Positions 25,255 through 34,392 of a stretch of 64,000 nt of DNA are shown piece by piece. Both the position numbers and the translations under genes were made by a program. Numbering within the stretch: the first letter of the stretch is position 1; each line of letters begins with the position of its first letter. The stretch covers positions 1 through 64,000 of the forward strand of contig NZ_JONM01000011.1 in the NCBI RefSeq assembly GCF_000711875.1, in the 5' to 3' direction. This DNA comes from Andreprevotia chitinilytica DSM 18519 (GTDB lineage Bacteria > Pseudomonadota > Gammaproteobacteria > Burkholderiales > Chitinibacteraceae). Below the pieces are notes generated by a model that worked only from the letters and a program-made list of their open reading frames with translations, was not told where the DNA came from and ran no database searches.

Positions 25255-26368
25255 GGGCTTCTCGTGGCGTTAAGCGTGATGTTTGGCGTGACGGTGTGGA
25301 CTGCATGGCCGCTGCGCGCTTGGCAACGGCTTGGTAATCGATGATCAGGTCGCCGGCTGCCTCGCGACTTGGGCGCTGGCCCAGCCACGCCCCCAGCCCC
25401 AGCGGCTGCGGCGCGCTCAATGCGCCGGCTGGCACCTCGTCGGCGGACAGCAGCAACTGCACATCCCAGCCCAGCTCCAGCCCGACGTAATCGCCCACCC
25501 AGCGCAGCAGCGCTGGCACGTTGTCGCCACCGGGCAGGAAGCGGCGGTAGGTCGCCAGCGGCATCGGCCCGAGTACCAGCCGGAAGTGCGATTGCGCATC
25601 GCGCACGGCGATACCGAGCGTGCTGCCTACGCCGAGTCCCATATTCAACCTTGCCATGCTCGAACCCAGGGCCAGGCATTCGTCGGCCTCCAGCGTGACC
25701 CAGCGCACCACGTGCTCGACCACGCGCACCGGCACCTCGAAGTAACGCTGCAGGATTTGCTGCAGCCCTTCCGGGTTGCGCGCCTGCCGCGCCAGATGGC
25801 CAGCCTGGTAATAACGCGCATGTCGGCCGACTTCATCCGGCTGGTCTTGCGGCGGCAGGCCAAGCAGGCTGGCAACGTATTCATCAAAACGTCCACGCCC
25901 TGGCCGATCCAGACTGACGGTCGCTTGCGCATCGGCCCAGGCGCGGTAGAACAGCAGGATCAGGCGGTGATGGAACAGATCGGCAAACGCGGCCAGCGTC
26001 GGGTCGTCGGCGATGCGTTCGCGCTCGCGGGCGTATTCGGTCAGGTGCAGTGGCAGCGGGCCATTGGGGCCGAACAGGCCAAAACCGTAGATCGACAGGC
26101 TGGGCGGTGCGCCATCGCGCTCGGTCAGTCCCGCCACCATCGATGGCGCAAACGACAGCGACGCCCGCTGGCCGAGCCGGATCGGTTCATCCTGCGGCCG
26201 GGCGGCGCGGCCCAGCGGAGCCGGCGCATCGGCGCGGACATCCAGCCAGCGCAGCAGATGGAATAAATCATGCGCATGCGGCGCGGCGCGCAGCGCTTGC
26301 CACGCGGGACTATCGGACCAGTGATTGGTCAATGGCTCGGATAGTGGAGGGCGCAACGGTGCATTCAT
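25247..26368 (-). CDS. tssG: T6SS baseplate protein TssG
   Basis: Baseplate wedge protein (ImpH/VasB family) of 373 residues. It contains LFHLLRWLDVRA, RLGQRASLSFAPSMV, LSIYGFGLFGPNGPLPLHLTEYARER and DLFHHRLILLFYRAWADAQ, the conserved core of the family, and ends with a weakly conserved tail. TssG joins TssF, TssE and TssK to form the wedge around VgrG. The start at 26368 overlaps the tssF stop by ATGA, which rules out the longer upstream frame. Confidence 0.95.
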   Translation of the reverse strand: MNAPLRPPLSEPLTNHWSDSPAWQALRAAPHAHDLFHLLRWLDVRADAPAPLGRAARPQDEPIRLGQRASLSFAPSMVAGLTERDGAPPSLSIYGFGLFGPNGPLPLHLTEYARERERIADDPTLAAFADLFHHRLILLFYRAWADAQATVSLDRPGRGRFDEYVASLLGLPPQDQPDEVGRHARYYQAGHLARQARNPEGLQQILQRYFEVPVRVVEHVVRWVTLEADECLALGSSMARLNMGLGVGSTLGIAVRDAQSHFRLVLGPMPLATYRRFLPGGDNVPALLRWVGDYVGLELGWDVQLLLSADEVPAGALSAPQPLGLGAWLGQRPSREAAGDLIIDYQAVAKRAAAMQSTPSRQTSRLTPREAHV

Positions 26369-28254
26369 GCTGCTGGCCTCGCACCCAAGCGCGGTGCCCA
26401 GCGCGCGATCTGGCCGCGCTGCGTGGTGTGCAACGCGAGCTCGCTGAACAGGTTGATCGCCACGTGGCGAGCAAAGAATTGCTCCAGCACCGCACCAAAC
26501 AACCACGGGCTATCGCCGGCAAAGGCTTGCTCATCCACCGTCACCGCCACGTGCACGCCCCGGCCATGCACCAGCGGGCCGCCGCCGGTAATCGCGTGTG
26601 GCAAGCGGCGGAACACCGGGCTGAACGCCACGCGGCGCACGCTTTCCACTTGCCGTTGCAAACCGGCATCCGCCCCGCCGAGATAGAGCGCCAGCATCTG
26701 CCGCAACGCCGTCGCGCCCTGCTCGCCATCGAGTTCGGTCAAGCCTTGGTGATTCATGCTCAGGTGGCTGATCAATTGCCACGAGATCGCGCCATCGGCC
26801 AGCGGTGGCTGCGGGCGCGTCGGGCCGCGCAGCACCTTGATGCGCCCCACCGGCGCAGAGACGGCCAGCGAGAAATCGCTGTCGGCATCCAGCGGCAGCA
26901 AGAGCGGCAGATCGCGATTGGTGCACAGCGTTTCCACTGTCAAATGGCGCAGCTCGGCGCTGAATGGCGCTTCGTACTGATCGACCAGCGAAATGAACAC
27001 CTCGCTGCCGACATAACCGGTACGACTCCCCTGCCGTCGCGCCTGATCGGACAGCAAACGCGGTTCGCGCCGTAGCGAGTAATACGCGCCGTGGTCACGC
27101 GCATCCGCCCCGAACGAGGCAAAGAACGGCCGGAACTCGCGCTCGGCCGGCCCGTTCCCGCCGCCAACGCCGTGGCCGATGACTTGCTGCACGGTATGCA
27201 CTTCGTAATCGAGCGCCTTGGTGCGATCCACCACCAGGTGGTACTCGTTCACCTGCGGCGTGACCAGCACCCGATCCGCCCGCTTGGTGAACAGGTTGAT
27301 GACGGGCGTGCAGTTGAGCGCCAGATCGTCTGTTTCCACCAACCGCTCCAGCGCCGGCTCGTCTTCATCCAGCAGCAACAGCAATTCAAACTGATCGCCT
27401 TGCAGGCCGCGCAGCGCACGTTGCAGGCCGTTGATGCTGAAGAACAGGAAACGGGCCGGGCAGGCGAAGTATTCCTGCAGCAGCCGGTAGCCCTGGAAGG
27501 TGCGACCATCGTTCGGCAGCAACGCCTGCCCGGCGGCGAAGCCTTCGTGCCGCACTGCGCTGGCATCCAGCGGCGCGCCCCACTTCCCACCCGACCCGGC
27601 TTCGCGGCACAGCACCGCCACGCTATGGCCGGCCACCAGCTCCAGCAGCCGCAATGCGCGTTGCTCCGGGCCGGCCAGATGGAACTCCAGCCGATCCAGC
27701 GGCAGCGTTTCGATCCGTTGACCACCCGCGATGCGCAGGCGAATGCGCAAGGCAGCGCGCGCGCGGGTGCGTGCCGGCAGACCAGCGGGCAAATCGGGCG
27801 GCGTAGCCGTAAAGCGGACGCTCTCCAGCGCCAGCGGCCATATGGTCAGCGCGTGGCCGGTACGGAATTCGCACGCAGTCTGCTCGCCGCGTGCGACGTT
27901 GGCACGCAAGGCAGTGCCGGCCGGCAAGTTGAAGCCGGCGGCAAGGCTGCCTTCGTTCAGATTCGGTTGCAGCCGCACCACCGCCACGGCGGGCGTCGGT
28001 GCCAGATAGTTTGGGTAGATCACGTCCAGCAAGCGCTGGGTGAAACGCGGGAATTCCGCGTCCATCTTCAACTGGATGCGGGCGGTCAGAAAGCTGAAGC
28101 CTTCCAGCAGCCGCTCCACGTACGGGTCGGCCACTTCGATGCCGTGCATGCCGAGCCGGCCGGCCACCTTGGGGAAGCGCTCGGCAAACTCCGCGCCCAG
28201 CTCACGCAGGTAACCCAGTTCGCGGTTGTAGTAATCGAGCAGGCGCGCATCCAT
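26365..28254 (-). CDS. tssF: T6SS baseplate protein TssF
   Basis: Baseplate wedge protein (ImpG/VasA family) of 629 residues, the usual length. It begins MDARLLDYYNRELGYLRELGAEFAERFPKVAGRLG and continues DPYVERLLEGFSFLTARIQ, the most conserved part of the family. RQGSRTGYVGSEVFISLVDQYEAP lies near residue 410. TssF is held with TssG in a 2:1 wedge heterotrimer. The ATG shares one base with the tssE stop (TGATG) and the stop overlaps tssG, so expression is coupled. Confidence 0.95.
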   Translation of the reverse strand: MDARLLDYYNRELGYLRELGAEFAERFPKVAGRLGMHGIEVADPYVERLLEGFSFLTARIQLKMDAEFPRFTQRLLDVIYPNYLAPTPAVAVVRLQPNLNEGSLAAGFNLPAGTALRANVARGEQTACEFRTGHALTIWPLALESVRFTATPPDLPAGLPARTRARAALRIRLRIAGGQRIETLPLDRLEFHLAGPEQRALRLLELVAGHSVAVLCREAGSGGKWGAPLDASAVRHEGFAAGQALLPNDGRTFQGYRLLQEYFACPARFLFFSINGLQRALRGLQGDQFELLLLLDEDEPALERLVETDDLALNCTPVINLFTKRADRVLVTPQVNEYHLVVDRTKALDYEVHTVQQVIGHGVGGGNGPAEREFRPFFASFGADARDHGAYYSLRREPRLLSDQARRQGSRTGYVGSEVFISLVDQYEAPFSAELRHLTVETLCTNRDLPLLLPLDADSDFSLAVSAPVGRIKVLRGPTRPQPPLADGAISWQLISHLSMNHQGLTELDGEQGATALRQMLALYLGGADAGLQRQVESVRRVAFSPVFRRLPHAITGGGPLVHGRGVHVAVTVDEQAFAGDSPWLFGAVLEQFFARHVAINLFSELALHTTQRGQIARWAPRLGARPAA

Positions 28255-28844
28255 CAGGCAGGCCCCCGCTCAAGCAACGGGTCATGCAGCAAGTCGTGCA
28301 GCACGGCGTTGCCGCTTTCCAGATCCAGCTCGGAGCGCACGAGGAATTCCACCGGGTACGGCTGCGACCACAGCTTGGCGCGGATTTCGAACGCCAGCTC
28401 GTTGCGCAGCGACCAGCTATCGGCCTCGCTGATGCAGGTCACTTCGACGCTATCCGGCAACAACCGCGGCTCGAATTGCAGGATGGCAAGGCGCAGGCCG
28501 GTCGATAGCTCCTGGCAATCCAGCTCGGAAATCCGTTTGCCGGCCAAGGGCACGACGCCGTAGTTGAGCACCGAGCGCTGCGCCGCCTGAAACGGCGTGA
28601 GATCGACATCGGCGGCCATGCTGGTGGTGTTGAGCAGCCACGACAGATCGCGCAGCACGGCAGCACGCAGGGCGGCGGCGCTCAGGCCGGGTGGTTCAGC
28701 CTCGTTGCGCTGTTGCGGGTTGGCGTCGGTCAGGCGATCCAGCAGCGCCGGGCGCAGGCGGTCGCGCGCGCCGCCGCGCGGTCTATTCGGGTCGCCTCCG
28801 CGCGGTCGATCACGGTCACCAATCTGCCGGCGTTGCTCAGCCAT
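28254..28844 (-). CDS. tssE: T6SS baseplate protein TssE
   Basis: A gp25-like baseplate component of 196 residues that starts sheath assembly. The N-terminus is charged and repetitive (GDRDRPRGGDPNRPRGG), followed by LRPALLDRLTD. The gp25 core includes LRDLSWLLNTTSM, SVLNYGVVPLAGKR and the conserved pattern toward FEIRAKLWSQPYP. It is longer than most TssE proteins because of the N-terminal Arg/Gly/Asp-rich stretch. The start at 28844 overlaps the end of tagJ by 8 bases. Confidence 0.93.
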   Translation of the reverse strand: MAEQRRQIGDRDRPRGGDPNRPRGGARDRLRPALLDRLTDANPQQRNEAEPPGLSAAALRAAVLRDLSWLLNTTSMAADVDLTPFQAAQRSVLNYGVVPLAGKRISELDCQELSTGLRLAILQFEPRLLPDSVEVTCISEADSWSLRNELAFEIRAKLWSQPYPVEFLVRSELDLESGNAVLHDLLHDPLLERGPA

Positions 28845-29667
28845 CGATTGCAGCCTCGGCAGACTCAGCCTGCAGCGTGCGTAAATCCAGCAGCGCGTAT
28901 TCGCCGGCATCGGTGATCCACATGCGCTGGCCGATGCCGTGATAGTGCTCCGGCGCCACCTGTAGCCAGTCCGTATGGCGGGCCAGCACGCCGGCATCAT
29001 GGGGCAATGGATCGGTCAACGGGTAACGCACCGGCACCAGGCCGATGATTTCGCGCCCGTCGGCCAGACCCAGCGCCACGTGCTGCCAGACCAGATCACA
29101 TACGCCGGTCGGCGGCGCGAGGCGCACGCTGCGCAGTACCGCGAATGGCAACCAGGCGTAGTGCGCGCCGGTGAAGCATTCCAGCACCGGCCCAAGCCGG
29201 CTGTCACCATCCGCGATCCAGGCATGCGGCACGGTCTGCACGCCGTCGGCGGTTTCAATGGTGAGCACACCGGGGCTGGCCGGCGCGGCATCCCACGCGG
29301 TCTGGCGCAGCAAGGCGGCTTCGTCGGCGTGGCCTTGCACTTCGGCGTGCAGCGCATCGACGAGCGTATGCAGCCACGGCAAGTCCACGGGGAATTCGGG
29401 GGCATCCACGCCGGCAAAGACGCGGGCACGTTGCTGTTCGGCCCGCAACGCGCTGGCATAGGTGCGCACCAGCGTGGCGGATTCGGGGTTGAGCTTCAGG
29501 CAGGTTTGCAACTGCGCTTCGGCCCGCGGCCAGTCACCCAAGAGCGCCAGCAGCTGGAACAGATGGGCGCGCAATCCGGCATCGGCGGGGTGCTGGCGGA
29601 TGCGGGCCTGCAGGTCGGCGAGCTGATCGACCAGTGGGGCTGCGGGCAGGGGGATGCGGGCGTTCAT
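28837..29667 (-). CDS. tagJ: T6SS accessory protein TagJ (ImpE family)
   Basis: ImpE-family protein of 276 residues. The N-terminal half is TPR-like (DLQARIRQHPADAGLRAHLFQLLALLGDW, AQLQTCLKLNPESATLV). The C-terminal half has AWIADGDSRLGPVLECF and APPTGVCDLVWQHVALGLADGRE. TagJ binds the TssB N-terminus and sometimes ClpV, assisting sheath turnover. Its position directly before tssE is usual for TagJ-bearing clusters. About 600 bases of repeats separate it from hcp, so it probably heads its own tagJ-E-F-G-clpV-vgrG transcript. Confidence 0.92.
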   Translation of the reverse strand: MNARIPLPAAPLVDQLADLQARIRQHPADAGLRAHLFQLLALLGDWPRAEAQLQTCLKLNPESATLVRTYASALRAEQQRARVFAGVDAPEFPVDLPWLHTLVDALHAEVQGHADEAALLRQTAWDAAPASPGVLTIETADGVQTVPHAWIADGDSRLGPVLECFTGAHYAWLPFAVLRSVRLAPPTGVCDLVWQHVALGLADGREIIGLVPVRYPLTDPLPHDAGVLARHTDWLQVAPEHYHGIGQRMWITDAGEYALLDLRTLQAESAEAAIDG

Positions 29668-29689
29668 CTATTCTCGAGAGCCTGTTTTT

Positions 29690-29900
29690 CAGTTATGCGC
29701 CTGTGGCGCGATCTAAAAGCATTACAGCGGGAATCCGTCCCGCAGCCGGGGAAAGGACTTTGTCTCGGGCTGTACATATTCCTTTGGGCCCTCTCCACTC
29801 CAAAGGCGACCCTGCGCCTTACGGTCCTCCGGACTACCCTCGGTCGGTCCGCTTTTATGAGAACAACTTCCTAAGGTCTCGCGACACTCCCTCGGCGCTT
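29690..29900. repeat. Dispersed repeat family R2, diverged copy
   Basis: Non-coding block between tagJ and hcp. It matches copy A at GCGCCTGTGGCGCG, AAAAGCATT, the GCGGGAATCCGTCCCGC hairpin, TTTGTCTCG and AAGGCGACCC. The rest is decayed. No gene is visible from 29668 to 30271. Confidence 0.5.
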
Positions 29901-30011
29901 AGCCAAATGGGAGGAAAAGCCCCAGTGCAACCATTGCGACAAAATTTGGTGCATTTGTAGGGCGCAATCCTCGAAGGGCATTGCGCCGCATCTGCTCGTT
30001 GAATCGACTTC

Positions 30012-30222
30012 TCAAAAGATCGTGAACAGGCTCCAAGTACCGGATTGCTTAGCGAGAAACCTGTTCGTGATCATTTGTCCCCTCGCCCACTTGTGGGAGA
30101 GGGTTAGGGAGAGGGTCGTGAAAAGAACACGGCACTTAGCAAGCACCCTCACCCCCGGCCCCTCTCCCGTAAACGGGCGAGGGGAGAAAATCTGCTGGCA
30201 AGAGATCGTGAACAAACTCCTA
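30012..30222. repeat. Repeat family R3 with R1-type ends
   Basis: The left part holds AAAAGATCGTGAACAGGCTC, an R1-type end. At 30059-30222 there is a palindromic unit bounded by AACCTGTTCGTGATC and GATCGTGAACAAACTCC. Inside are CCTCGCCCACTTGTGGGAGAGG and CCCCTCTCCCGTAAACGGGC followed by GAGGGGAGAAAA. The latter unit recurs at 47241 and 49866. Together with the R2 remnant it separates tagJ from hcp. Confidence 0.65.
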
Positions 30223-30271
30223 ACCGACAAAAACGCGGGCAGCCGTTACCACCAGCCGCCCGCAGCCGGAA

Positions 30272-30763
30272 TTACATTTCCTTGTTTTCCTTGATGTTCC
30301 ACGCCACGCTGATTTCCGCGCCCTGGCCACCGCGGTCGGTCTGTTCCCAGTACTGCTTGCGCACGCGGGCGGCCTGGAAGCCGTAGCTCATCACCAGGCG
30401 TTCCTGCGGGTCGTTCGGATCGGTGCCTTTGACTTGCGCCGAAGTCACCAGCACTTCTTCGAGGGTGATCTTGGCGAATTCGATCTGGTCGCCGCCGGAT
30501 TTGCAGGCGGAGAGTTCGATCTTGTCCAGATGCTTGCCGGTAGCGCAGTGCTTGATGATGGCCGGGGAGGATTTGTCCATGTACGCGCTCACGTACAGGT
30601 CGTTGAAGCTGGCCTTGCCACTGCTGCCGCCACCGCCGGACGACATGGCGCCGGGCTGGCTGGCGCCCCACGAGAACGACTCGATGTCGCTCCAGCCTTT
30701 GTGCTTGCTGTCTTTGGATTCGCCGGTGGTGCCATCCACCTTCATGAACATCGATGCTGCCAT
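30272..30763 (-). CDS. hcp: T6SS tube protein Hcp (TssD)
   Basis: Inner-tube protein of 163 residues whose hexameric rings are expelled with the spike and can carry effectors. It begins AASMFMKVDGTTGESKDSKHKGWSDIESFSWG, then has ISSGG-like loop residues AMSSGGGGSSGK, DLYVSAYMDKSSPAI and a C-terminal SYGFQAARVRKQYWEQ. This is the standard Hcp fold without a C-terminal extension. It stands alone between two non-coding repeats, so it probably has its own promoter and terminator, matching the high expression expected of a tube subunit. Confidence 0.95.
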   Translation of the reverse strand: MAASMFMKVDGTTGESKDSKHKGWSDIESFSWGASQPGAMSSGGGGSSGKASFNDLYVSAYMDKSSPAIIKHCATGKHLDKIELSACKSGGDQIEFAKITLEEVLVTSAQVKGTDPNDPQERLVMSYGFQAARVRKQYWEQTDRGGQGAEISVAWNIKENKEM

Positions 30764-30819
30764 GGTGTTGCTCCTTGCTGATCGCTGAATTGAGGGAATT
30801 GCCGGTGTTTCTGCCTATT

Positions 30820-30945
30820 CCAGGAGCGGGCTGCGCCTGCGCATTTCGCGGTCGGGCGGTGCTCGGAATCCTCATGTACCCACGTACACTCCGGTTCCTG
30901 CGCGCCGGCCTTCCGCGAACTGCTTTGGCTCGCCCACTCCTGAAA
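30820..30945. repeat. Imperfect long inverted repeat between tssC and hcp
   Basis: AGGAGCGGGC near the left edge is answered by GCCCACTCCT near the right. Inner segments CGGAATCCTCATGTAC and GTACACTCCGGTTCC also pair imperfectly around a short loop. It can fold as a long hairpin between tssC and hcp and may limit read-through or be a mobile palindrome. Only one copy is seen here. Confidence 0.4.
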
Positions 30946-30952
30946 CAGTCAC

Positions 30953-32467
30953 TTAACCGTCAGCCTTCTTGAGTGACGGCAACTTCGAAACCAGCCGCAG
31001 GGAGACCGTCAGCCCTTCAAGCTGGTAATGCGGGCGCAGAAAGAACTTGGCCGAGTAGTAACCCGGGTTGTCTTCCTGCTCTTCAACCAATACCTCGGCG
31101 GCTGCGAGTGGTTTACGCGCCTTGGTGTCTTGCGATGAGTTGGCCGGATCGCCATCGACGTAGCTCATGATCCAGTTGTTGAGCCAGCGCTCCATGTCGT
31201 CGCGTTCGTGGAACGAGCCGATCTTGTCGCGCACGATGCACTTGAGGTAATGCGCGAAGCGGCAGCACGCGAACAGGTACGGCAGCCGGGCGGACAGCCG
31301 CGCATTGGCGGATGCATCCGGGTCGGTGTATTCGGCCGGCTGCTGTAGCGATTGCGCGCCGATGAAGGCGGCGAAATCCGAATTCTTGCGATGCACCAGC
31401 GGCATGAAGCCGTTCTTGGCCAGCTCGGCTTCGCGGCGATCGCTGATGGCGATCTCGGTCGGGCATTTCATGTCCACACCGCCGTCGTCGGACGGGAAGG
31501 TGTGGCACGGCAGGTTCTCCACCGCCCCGCCCGATTCCACGCCACGGATCGACGAGCACCAGCCGTAGTTCTTGAACGAACGGTTGATGTTCACGCCCAT
31601 CGCATATGCCGAATTGGCCCAGGTGTAGCGGTCGTGGCTGGCGCTGTCGGTGTCTTCTTCGAAATCGAATTCGTCCACCGGGTTGGTGCGCGCGCCATAC
31701 GGCAGGCGGGCCAGGAAACGCGGCACGGTCAGGCCCAGGTAGCGGGCGTCTTCCGAGGCACGCAGGCTGCGCCAGGCGGCGTATTCAGTGTTCTGGAAAA
31801 TCTTGGTCAGATCACGCGGGTTGGCGAGTTCCTGCCACGATTCCATCTGCATCACCGACGGCGCGGCGGCGGTAATGAACGGGCAATGCGCGGCAGCGGC
31901 GATGCGCGCCAGCTCACCCAGCGTTTCCACATCCGGCGGGCTGTGGTCGAACTGGAAATCGCCGATCAGGCAGCCGAACGGCTCGCCGCCGAACTGACCG
32001 TATTCCTCTTCGTAAATCTTCTTGAACAGCGGGCTTTGATCCCAGCCGACGCCCTTGTGACGCTTGAGGCTGCGCGCCAGCTCCTTGCGGCCAATCGGCA
32101 ACACACGAATCTTCAACAGCTCGTCGGTCTCGGTGTTGTTGACGAGGTGATGCAGCCCGCGCCATGCGCCTTCCAGTTGCTGGAAATCGGCGTGGTGCAG
32201 CACCTCGTTCACCTGCTCGGATAGCTTGCGGTCGATCTCGGCGATGATGGCCTGGATCGCGCCATAGGCATCGGCCGAGATGGTGACGGTGTGATCGAGC
32301 GCCTGCTGGGCCAGCGTACGCACGGCGGTTTCCACCGCACTACGCGCCTGATCGGTTTTGGGGCGAAATTCCTTTTGCAGCAGCGCGGCGAATTCGCTAT
32401 CGGCGAATTGCGTCTGGCTGCTATCACCCTCGGGGCTGCGAGTGAGGACAGAGGCAAGCTGGTTCAT
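30953..32467 (-). CDS. tssC: T6SS contractile sheath large subunit TssC
   Basis: Sheath subunit (VipB family) of 504 residues. Conserved parts include QQLEGAWRGLHHLVNNTET, KIYEEEYGQFGGEPFG, GDFQFDHSPPDVETL, SWQELANPRDLTKIF and, near the C-terminus, PGYYSAKFFLRPHYQLEGL. It forms the sheath around Hcp with TssB and is the substrate recycled by ClpV. The ATG overlaps the tssB stop by ATGA, so the pair is co-translated. Confidence 0.97.
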   Translation of the reverse strand: MNQLASVLTRSPEGDSSQTQFADSEFAALLQKEFRPKTDQARSAVETAVRTLAQQALDHTVTISADAYGAIQAIIAEIDRKLSEQVNEVLHHADFQQLEGAWRGLHHLVNNTETDELLKIRVLPIGRKELARSLKRHKGVGWDQSPLFKKIYEEEYGQFGGEPFGCLIGDFQFDHSPPDVETLGELARIAAAAHCPFITAAAPSVMQMESWQELANPRDLTKIFQNTEYAAWRSLRASEDARYLGLTVPRFLARLPYGARTNPVDEFDFEEDTDSASHDRYTWANSAYAMGVNINRSFKNYGWCSSIRGVESGGAVENLPCHTFPSDDGGVDMKCPTEIAISDRREAELAKNGFMPLVHRKNSDFAAFIGAQSLQQPAEYTDPDASANARLSARLPYLFACCRFAHYLKCIVRDKIGSFHERDDMERWLNNWIMSYVDGDPANSSQDTKARKPLAAAEVLVEEQEDNPGYYSAKFFLRPHYQLEGLTVSLRLVSKLPSLKKADG

Positions 32468-33012
32468 CGCGGCGCTCCGGTGGATTCATCGTTGTGCGGG
32501 CTGGCGGCAGCGACCGGCGCGGCAGCCAGTGTTTTCAACAGCGTCGGGTCTTGCAGCACCTTGGAGATCAATTCCTCGGCACCGGATTTACCGTCCATGT
32601 ACGACAGCAGGTTCGCCAGCTGGGTACGCGCATCCAGCAACTGGCCCAGCGGCTCGACCTTGCGGGCCACGTTGGCGGGGGAGAAATCGTCCAGCCGCTC
32701 GAAAGTCAGATCGACCTGCAACAGCCCATCGCCCGTCAGCGTGTTGGGCACCTGGAACGCCACCCGCGGTTGCAGCGATTTCATACGTTCGTCGAAGTTA
32801 TCGATATCGACTTCCATGAACTTGCGCTCGGCCAGCTCCGGCAGCGGCTCCAGCTGTTGCCCGGCCAGATCGGCCAGCACGCCCATCACGAACGGCAGCT
32901 GCACCTTGCGCTCTGCGCCGTAGATTTCGACGTCGTATTCGATCTGCACGCGCGGCGCACGATTGCGCGCGACGAATTTCTGACCGCTGCCAGCGGTGCG
33001 GGAATCAGCCAT
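32464..33012 (-). CDS. tssB: T6SS contractile sheath small subunit TssB
   Basis: Sheath subunit (VipA family) of 182 residues. It has FVARNRAPRVQIEYDVEIYGAERK, LPFVMGVLADLAGQ, ERKFMEVDIDNFDERM and LLSYMDGKSGAEELISKVL. The start at 33012 (MADSRTAGS) is preferred over one five codons upstream. It is the first gene of the tssB-tssC unit. An R1 repeat occupies the 294-base gap to tssA, so a promoter for tssBC may lie in or beside that repeat. Confidence 0.95.
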   Translation of the reverse strand: MADSRTAGSGQKFVARNRAPRVQIEYDVEIYGAERKVQLPFVMGVLADLAGQQLEPLPELAERKFMEVDIDNFDERMKSLQPRVAFQVPNTLTGDGLLQVDLTFERLDDFSPANVARKVEPLGQLLDARTQLANLLSYMDGKSGAEELISKVLQDPTLLKTLAAAPVAAASPHNDESTGAPR

Positions 33013-33118
33013 GGTCATGGGCTCCAAATGGATACAAAGGGGGGATCAAGAGAGGGTTGGCGCGGGATGCGCGGGGGGATTGGGGTTGGGGGGTGCGGGT
33101 CTGTGCAGTGGTTAGCGC

Positions 33119-33270
33119 CAGTTCAAAGGCTTTCTGGCAACGCTTTACGTTGCCATCCCCCCCTTTTTGAAGGGGGGTTAGGGGGGATTTCGGCGACATT
33201 GCAAACGTCGTAGCAGATTCCATCGACGCAGAAATCCCCCCTACCCCCCCTTCGAGGAAGGGGGGAATGT
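33119..33270. repeat. MITE-like palindromic repeat (family R1), copy C
   Basis: It has the GTTCAAAGGC left motif of copy A, then CCCCCCTTTTTGAAGGGGGG, GGGGGGATTTCG and the answering AGAAATCCCCCC with a second CCTTCGAGGAAGG hairpin. It lies between tssA and tssB. The rest of the 33013-33306 gap is G-rich with nothing recognisable. Confidence 0.7.
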
Positions 33271-33306
33271 GTGCCTGGACAAGGTTGTGGATGGATTGCC
33301 GCAACA

Positions 33307-34392
33307 TCACGACGTCCTCCCGATCAACAGATCGATCTGCGCCAAACTATCCGGTGCCAAGTCGCGCACGATGTCGTAAAAGCCGAGCTGCATCAGGCGT
33401 TGGGCGCGGCGTAGCAGGATGGGTGCGGGGTGGCTGGGCTCGTAGCGCTCCAGATAGAGGCAGACCTTGTCCAGCAGCAGGTTGACGTCGTCGCGGCTGC
33501 GCAGCTCCAGCGTCCGCCAGTCCGGCTGGCCGGCCGGGTTGACGGCAATCGGTGTCGCAGCGGCATCAGCTGGCGTATCCACGGCCGGGTCAGCTTCCAG
33601 CGCGTTGACCGCTGCCGGGCTGGCGGCTTCGAGCACGCGCTGCAGTGTCTTTTCCAGCGCGGAAACATCCGGCTGCCAGTCATCACCCAGATCAGTGCGG
33701 CAGCAGGCGGTGATGTCGTCCAGCGCCTGCAAGGTAGCCGGGATGGCGCGCAAGGCCGGGTCGGCGCTGTCCCAGCTGCGGGCCAGTTCCGCCCGCAGGC
33801 GCTCGCGGCCACCGGGGTAGTCGAGCCGCTCGGGCTGCCCGCCATCGAACACCAGTTCGATCTCGCGCAGCATCAGGCCGCTGGCGGCCGGCAGGACGGT
33901 GTCGCGCAGCGCCCGCAAGCAGCCTTGCGCATCGAACAGGCCGGCCAGCGCGTTGTAACGCGGCAGCGGATCGTGTTCGCCGTCTTCGTCAAAGCGCGGG
34001 TAGACGTTGGCGCGATAGCGGGCCAGCAGCGCGGCGACCAGTTGCGCGCCCTCGGCATACCCGGTCAGCCCGCGTTGCACCGTCCACGCTTGGGTCAACA
34101 GCACGGCAACGCGCACGTCCTTGCTGCGTGCCAGTAACTGCTCGGCTTGCGCGATCACCACGCGCCAATCCGGCGCTTGCGCGGGGATGATGGTGTCGCC
34201 GTATTGCTGCTCGGCCTGCGGCTGGGCGGCTTGCATCAGCGCAAGGAATTCGGCGGTGTATTCCAGATCGTCGCCACCGGGATGCGCGTCGCTCACCGGC
34301 GCAAGCAGCGGCGTCAGGCGATCCGGCACGGGGCGATCTGCAATGGCATCAAGCGGCTGGCTGGACATAAGGGGGGTCATGGGCTGGCTCAT
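33307..34392 (-). CDS. tssA: T6SS baseplate-associated protein TssA
   Basis: A TssA cap protein of 361 residues that recruits tube and sheath subunits at the baseplate. The N-terminal ImpA domain contains LAPVSDAHPGGDDLEYTAEFLAL, DWRVVIAQAEQLLARSKDVRVAVLL and TGYAEGAQLVAALLARY. The C-terminal segment (DDVNLLLDKVCLYLERYEPSHPAPILLRRAQRLM) is typical of short TssA proteins. ATG at 34392 overlaps the kinase gene's stop by ATGA. It is the last gene of the tssJ-to-tssA run. Confidence 0.94.
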   Translation of the reverse strand: MSQPMTPLMSSQPLDAIADRPVPDRLTPLLAPVSDAHPGGDDLEYTAEFLALMQAAQPQAEQQYGDTIIPAQAPDWRVVIAQAEQLLARSKDVRVAVLLTQAWTVQRGLTGYAEGAQLVAALLARYRANVYPRFDEDGEHDPLPRYNALAGLFDAQGCLRALRDTVLPAASGLMLREIELVFDGGQPERLDYPGGRERLRAELARSWDSADPALRAIPATLQALDDITACCRTDLGDDWQPDVSALEKTLQRVLEAASPAAVNALEADPAVDTPADAAATPIAVNPAGQPDWRTLELRSRDDVNLLLDKVCLYLERYEPSHPAPILLRRAQRLMQLGFYDIVRDLAPDSLAQIDLLIGRTS

